Assembly: GCA_003531345.1 (NCBI GenBank) | Contig: DQGZ01000053.1 | Span: 1 to 8,777, forward strand | From: Alphaproteobacteria bacterium | Lineage (GTDB): Bacteria; Pseudomonadota; Alphaproteobacteria; Rickettsiales; UBA8987 | Length of the DNA stretch: 8,777 nt | Direction: 5' to 3' | Shown: positions 6,131-8,777 of the stretch, one piece after another | How positions within the stretch are numbered: the stretch's first letter is position 1 | Layout: the number at the start of each line of letters is the position of its first letter | The notes under the pieces: generated by a model | Database searches by the model: none | Told to the model about the DNA's origin: nothing | What the model saw: only the letters and a program-made list of their open reading frames with translations | Translations under genes and position numbers: made by a program

Positions 6131-6182
6131 GTTCTTATTTTAAATTTTGTTTTAATAAAGTCACACCGTAACAAAATAGAAC
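6131..6182 (-). promoter_or_regulatory. Bulged inverted repeat upstream of the XRE gene, candidate operator
   Basis: On the plus strand ATTTTGTT (6144-6151) pairs exactly with AACAAAAT (6170-6177). Outside these, GTTCT (6131-6135) pairs with AGAAC (6178-6182), with an 8-bp bulge on the left. The element starts 12 bp before the TTG start, within the likely leader or promoter, where an autoregulating repressor would bind. The spacer carries TTAATAAA, also found in the inverted repeat at 5179-5190. Sequence symmetry is seen; binding is inferred. Confidence 0.4.
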
Positions 6183-6218
6183 AGTTTTTTAATATATTTT
6201 TTTTACAAATACAACAAG

Positions 6219-6267
6219 GATTATGATACGATAATCATTTTTTTAGTACATATTCAGTACAGAATAT
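6219..6267. repeat. Two adjacent small perfect hairpins after lptB
   Basis: GATTAT-GATACG-ATAATC (6219-6236) and ATATTC-AGTACA-GAATAT (6250-6267) are both 6-bp stems with 6-nt loops. The first is followed on the plus strand by seven T. The second begins 5 bp after the lptB stop, read on the minus strand. Together they could help end the lptB transcript or mark regulator sites, but the stems are AT-rich and weak. Confidence 0.4.
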
Positions 6268-6271
6268 TTAA

Positions 6272-7033
6272 CTACATAGTAAACTGCTCACCAAGATATA
6301 CTTGCTTCACTATTTTTGAATTCACTATTTTTTCTGGCTCCCCTTCTTCCAGAACTTGTCCGTCATGTATTATATATGCCCTGTCAACAATTCCAAGGGT
6401 TTCACGAACATTGTGGTCAGTTATCAGAACGCCTATTCCCCTGTCTTTTAATTTTGCAATAAGGTTACGAACCTCTGCCACTGCTATGGGGTCAATACCT
6501 GCAAGTGGTTCATCCAGCAACATAAACATTGGGTTTGAAGCTAAGGCACGGGCAATTTCAACCCTACGGCGCTCACCACCTGAAAGAGAAACAGCAGAAA
6601 CATGGCGCAGATGCGTAACAGAGAATTCCGATAAAAGCTCCTCAAGCCTGTTCTGGCGGTTTATTGCTAAAGGCTCCGTTATTTCCAGTATCGACATTAT
6701 GTTCTGCTCCACCGTAAGCCCACGGAATATTGAAGTCTCCTGCGGTAGATAGCCCAAGCCCATTCTCGCTCGGCGATACATCGGAAGATAGGTGATGTCT
6801 GAATTATAAAGTGATATTGTTCCGTAATCAGGCTTTATCAAACCCATTACCATGTAGAAGGTGGTGGTTTTGCCTGCGCCGTTTGGCCCTAGCAGCCCAA
6901 TTGCTTCACCAGGTTTAAGTGAAAAACTAATATCTTTCACTGCCGCCTTATTACCATAGGTTTTGCCGAGGTTTCTAACCTCAAGCCCTATATTATCAGT
7001 GTTTACTCTTTTTTTTATGGGTCTTTTGGTCAT
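6272..7033 (-). CDS. lptB: LPS export ABC transporter ATP-binding protein
   Basis: LptB is the cytoplasmic ATPase of the LptB2FG complex, which extracts lipopolysaccharide from the inner membrane and drives it to the cell surface through LptC, LptA and LptDE. The 253 residues contain Walker A GPNGAGKT (49-56), a Q-loop at Gln98 (GYLPQETSIFRGLTV, typical of LptB), the ABC signature LSGGERRR from 150, Walker B MLLDEP with Asp174 and Glu175, DPIA after the D-loop, and the switch His207 in TDHNVRE. I start it at the ATG at 7033. A TTG at 7099 would add 22 residues unlike the family and overlap parE by 64 bp. The ATG lies 2 bp after the parE stop with no good ribosome site of its own, so translation coupling to the toxin gene is likely. 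In most alphaproteobacteria lptB sits after lptC-lptA; here parDE takes that place. Confidence 0.96.
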   Translation of the reverse strand: MTKRPIKKRVNTDNIGLEVRNLGKTYGNKAAVKDISFSLKPGEAIGLLGPNGAGKTTTFYMVMGLIKPDYGTISLYNSDITYLPMYRRARMGLGYLPQETSIFRGLTVEQNIMSILEITEPLAINRQNRLEELLSEFSVTHLRHVSAVSLSGGERRRVEIARALASNPMFMLLDEPLAGIDPIAVAEVRNLIAKLKDRGIGVLITDHNVRETLGIVDRAYIIHDGQVLEEGEPEKIVNSKIVKQVYLGEQFTM

Positions 7034-7035
7034 TT

Positions 7036-7332
7036 TTAGCTGATTAAATTTTTTGTGCTTCTGTATGAACAGATTATCCTGATTATTCTGACAGGACAAG
7101 TATTAGGATTATAAACTATCATAAAGTTATACACAGAATAGAATTTAAATGGTTTTTTTGTCAAATACGACCTTTTATGCCCTATCTCAGGAAAATTAGA
7201 CAACAACTCAAATGCAAATACCAACTTTTTATCTACTTTAAAAGCCGCTTCGGGGTTGGAATTTGCAATATAACTAAAAATCTCTTTCCTGTCAGCCTGA
7301 GCCAGCTTAGTTAAAAAATATTTCTCAGACAT
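7036..7332 (-). CDS. parE: ParE/RelE-family toxin
   Basis: This 98-residue protein fits the ParE/RelE toxin fold: LTKLAQADRKEIFSYIANSNPEAAFKV (about 8-33, the two-helix hairpin), FELLSNFPEIGHKRSYL (41-57), then the strands FKFYSVYNFMIVYNP and VRIIRIICSYR ending in basic residues. ParE toxins poison DNA gyrase, while RelE toxins cut ribosome-bound mRNA; the pairing with a ParD-like antitoxin favours the ParE type, but the target cannot be proved from sequence. The start ATG overlaps the parD stop by one base (TGATG), which is typical of coupled toxin-antitoxin pairs. The stop is 2 bp before lptB. The length is full and no disruption is seen, so the toxin may be active and must be held by ParD. 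Confidence 0.9.
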   Translation of the reverse strand: MSEKYFLTKLAQADRKEIFSYIANSNPEAAFKVDKKLVFAFELLSNFPEIGHKRSYLTKKPFKFYSVYNFMIVYNPNTCPVRIIRIICSYRSTKNLIS

Positions 7333-7586
7333 CAGACATATTGCTTTTTTAATTCCTGAATTTCTTTATTGGCATCAATATCAGAAATTAATTCGTTATT
7401 ATCAGATTGCTCTGCACCCAGATCAATTTTCTCTCTAATTTCTTCGATTAGATTTCTTTGAATCTCTTCCCTGTATTGCAGCGCTTCCAACGCCTCCCTG
7501 ACAATTATTGATTTATCATCATAAATTCCAGAATTTATCATATTATTTATAATCCTTTCGGCTTCGCCTGTAATTTCCACTAACAT
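7332..7586 (-). CDS. parD: ParD-like ribbon-helix-helix antitoxin
   Basis: The 84-residue product has the ParD layout. It has a short N-terminal beta strand (LVEITGEAERIINNMINSG), then YDDKSIIVREALEALQYREE, the ribbon-helix-helix DNA-binding helices (about 8-40), then an acidic, flexible C-terminal tail (about 45-84) that should wrap the toxin. It neutralises ParE and, as in known parDE systems, probably represses its own operon. The promoter upstream is excellent (TTGAAT, 17 bp, TATAAT, read on the minus strand), and two CTATTA repeats 10 bp apart overlap the -10. A weak AAAGAA precedes the ATG at 7586. It is the first gene of a parD-parE-lptB operon divergent from thrS. Confidence 0.88.
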   Translation of the reverse strand: MLVEITGEAERIINNMINSGIYDDKSIIVREALEALQYREEIQRNLIEEIREKIDLGAEQSDNNELISDIDANKEIQELKKQYV

Positions 7587-7597
7587 ATTAGAATTCT

Positions 7598-7627
7598 TTG
7601 ATTAAACCTTGACAGCTATTATATACT
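7598..7627 (+). promoter_or_regulatory. Candidate thrS promoter overlapping the parD promoter
   Basis: TTGATT (7598-7603), an 18-bp spacer and TATACT (7622-7627) point toward thrS, with a start near 7634. A perfect TTGACA stands at 7609-7614 but only pairs with a poor -10 (TACAAA, 15 bp spacer). The -10 of this promoter overlaps the parD -10 by two bases on the other strand, so the two promoters may compete. Confidence 0.45.
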
Positions 7628-7631
7628 ATTA
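7616..7631. promoter_or_regulatory. Two CTATTA repeats 10 bp apart, candidate ParD operator
   Basis: CTATTA occurs at 7616-7621 and 7626-7631, one helical turn apart, covering the -10 elements of both divergent promoters. Ribbon-helix-helix proteins often bind closely spaced short repeats. This placement would allow ParD to repress its own operon and possibly thrS. Binding is inferred. Confidence 0.4.
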
Positions 7632-7646
7632 CAAATAACAATTCAA
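7618..7646 (-). promoter_or_regulatory. Sigma-70-type promoter of parD-parE-lptB
   Basis: Read on the minus strand, -35 TTGAAT (7646-7641) and a perfect -10 TATAAT (7623-7618) are separated by exactly 17 bp. Transcription would start near 7611, leaving a leader of about 25 nt before parD. It is the best promoter in the window. Confidence 0.7.
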
Positions 7647-7661
7647 AAAAAGTTTTATACA

Positions 7662-8777
7662 ATGCCGAAAATCACTCTACCAGACGGAAGTATCAGAAGT
7701 TTTGATGCACCAGTTACAGCGCTGCAAGTTGCTGAAAATATATCTTTGGGCTTGGCTAAAGCCGCCGTTGCTGCAAAGATAAATGGAGTTCAGAAAGATA
7801 TTTACACTTTAATTACAGATGACGCAAAGCTGGAAATACTAACCCTGAAAAATGAAGAAGGGCTTGATGTAATGCGCCACACGCTGACCGCACAGGTGCT
7901 GGCAAAAGCACTGAAGGAATTATATAAAGGCACTTTGCTTGCCATTGGCCCTACTGTTGAAAACGGCTTTTATTATGATGTTTTGAGTGAGCATAAAATT
8001 TCGGTTGATGACTTCCCGAAAATTGAAGCGAAAATGCAGGATATATTAGCAACAAAAGCTACAGTAAAAAGACATATGCTTGATAAACAGGCTGCTATTG
8101 AGCTGTTTAAGAATAAAGGTGAGAAATATAAAGTTGATATTATTGAGAACGCAAAGGAAGACGACACAACTGAAAAAGGCAAAATTTCCGTTTACTGGCA
8201 AAATGAAGATAAGTTCGTTGACCTTTGCCGTGGCCCGCATTTGCAAAGCTTAGAGCAGATACCTGCGAACGCATTCAAGCTTACAAAAGTTTCTGGCGCT
8301 TATTGGCGTGGTGATGCCAATAATGAGCAGTTGCAGCGTATTTACGGCGTTGCCTTTGCTGACAAGAAAAAGCTTGATGCCTACCTGTTAATGATTGAAG
8401 AAGCGGAGAAACGTGACCACAGAAAAATAGGCAAAGAACTTGGGCTATTCCACTTGCAGGAAGAGGCTGTTGGGCAGGTTTTCTGGCACCAGAAAGGCTG
8501 GACATTATATAAAACACTGGAAAATTATATCCGCGATAAAATAACCGCACAAAACTATATTGAAGTTAAAACCCCAATATTAGTAGACAGGAAATTATGG
8601 GAGCAATCTGGCCACTGGAGTAAATTCGGGCAGAACATGTTCGTAGTTCCAGCTGCTGAAGAAAATGACTCAACACTTGCAGTAAAGCCAATGAACTGCC
8701 CTTGCCATGTTCAAATATTCAAACAAAGTACAGTAAGCTACCGCGAACTACCAATAAGAATGGCGGAATATTTGAAC
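7662..8777 (+). CDS. thrS: Threonyl-tRNA synthetase, 3'-truncated by the window edge
   Basis: ThrS is a class II synthetase that charges tRNA-Thr and, in most bacteria, removes mischarged serine. The first 372 residues are present and the frame is open to the last base. They show an N-terminal TGS domain (ITLPDGSIRSFDAPVTALQVAENIS, about 4-28, on to 60), the N2 editing domain (about 66-225) with GPTVENGFYYD and CRGPH (Cys189, His193), then KVSGAYWRGD, EEAEKRDHRKIGKELGLFHLQEEA, and the catalytic core with KTPILVDRKLWEQSGHW and KPMNCPCHVQIFK, whose first Cys is the expected zinc ligand. Oddity: the usual HxxxH editing motif reads His73-TLT-Ala77-Gln78, so the second His is missing. No Shine-Dalgarno is seen before the ATG at 7662, and the leader is too short for a T-box or a folded operator. 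It is divergent from parD. Confidence 0.95.
   Translation, partial: MPKITLPDGSIRSFDAPVTALQVAENISLGLAKAAVAAKINGVQKDIYTLITDDAKLEILTLKNEEGLDVMRHTLTAQVLAKALKELYKGTLLAIGPTVENGFYYDVLSEHKISVDDFPKIEAKMQDILATKATVKRHMLDKQAAIELFKNKGEKYKVDIIENAKEDDTTEKGKISVYWQNEDKFVDLCRGPHLQSLEQIPANAFKLTKVSGAYWRGDANNEQLQRIYGVAFADKKKLDAYLLMIEEAEKRDHRKIGKELGLFHLQEEAVGQVFWHQKGWTLYKTLENYIRDKITAQNYIEVKTPILVDRKLWEQSGHWSKFGQNMFVVPAAEENDSTLAVKPMNCPCHVQIFKQSTVSYRELPIRMAEYLN

Noticed and set aside
6219..6244. Hairpin plus seven T on the plus strand as an intrinsic terminator
   Set aside because: No plus-strand gene ends nearby; the last one stops at 5736 and the flanking genes are on the minus strand. The stem is AT-only apart from one pair. 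Kept only as a small repeat.
7034..7099. A longer lptB starting at TTG 7099, giving 275 residues
   Set aside because: The extra 22 residues do not look like LptB and would overlap parE by 64 bp. The ATG at 7033, 2 bp after the parE stop, gives a normal LptB N-terminus.
7587..7661. T-box or ThrS-type leader operator before thrS
   Set aside because: The predicted leader is under about 30 nt with no stem-loops of the needed size.
1..8777. CRISPR array, tRNA or rRNA genes, or a transposase
   Set aside because: No regularly spaced repeats, cloverleaf-like segments, rRNA sequence or transposase motifs were seen on either strand.

Overview
The window is an AT-rich stretch of a bacterial chromosome, most likely from an alphaproteobacterium, and ThrS and ArgS read closest to Rickettsiales-like sequences I know. 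That placement rests on three things: remembered family sequences, the argS-SPOR gene adjacency common in alphaproteobacteria, and an XRE regulator of the alphaproteobacterial PraR-like type. An intact argB shows that at least one step of arginine synthesis is kept, which is unusual for a strictly reduced intracellular Rickettsia. Nearly all recognisable genes are housekeeping genes, with two small accessory insertions between them.

Layout. Positions 1-4035 (+): the 3' part of lgt (lipoprotein maturation), then argS (arginyl-tRNA synthetase), a membrane-anchored SPOR-domain protein (septal peptidoglycan binding) and a secreted YbhB/PEBP-like protein. Positions 4036-4209: an intergenic stretch with a C-rich, G-poor segment (possible Rho site) followed by a candidate argB promoter with paired direct repeats. 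Positions 4210-5118 (+): argB. Positions 5119-5736 (+): a long perfect inverted repeat and two small unknown genes (97 and 52 codons). These run into a convergent XRE regulator (5733-6119, -); the two stop codons share a TTAA.

Positions 6120-6271: an AT-rich gap with several inverted repeats. Positions 6272-7586 (-): a tight operon parD-parE-lptB, meaning a type II toxin-antitoxin pair placed immediately upstream of the LPS-export ATPase. From 7662 to the window end (+): the 5' part of thrS, divergent from parD across 75 bp with overlapping promoter elements.

How they fit together. lgt, the SPOR protein and lptB serve the cell envelope; argS and thrS serve translation; argB serves arginine synthesis. 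I see no clear large defence system or other undescribed multi-gene machine. The observations most worth checking are: a palindromic-repeat-like in-frame insertion in ArgS; loss of the second His of the conserved HxxxH editing motif in ThrS; the parDE module coupled to lptB and sharing a promoter region with thrS; and the unknown two-gene/XRE cassette with its inverted repeats.
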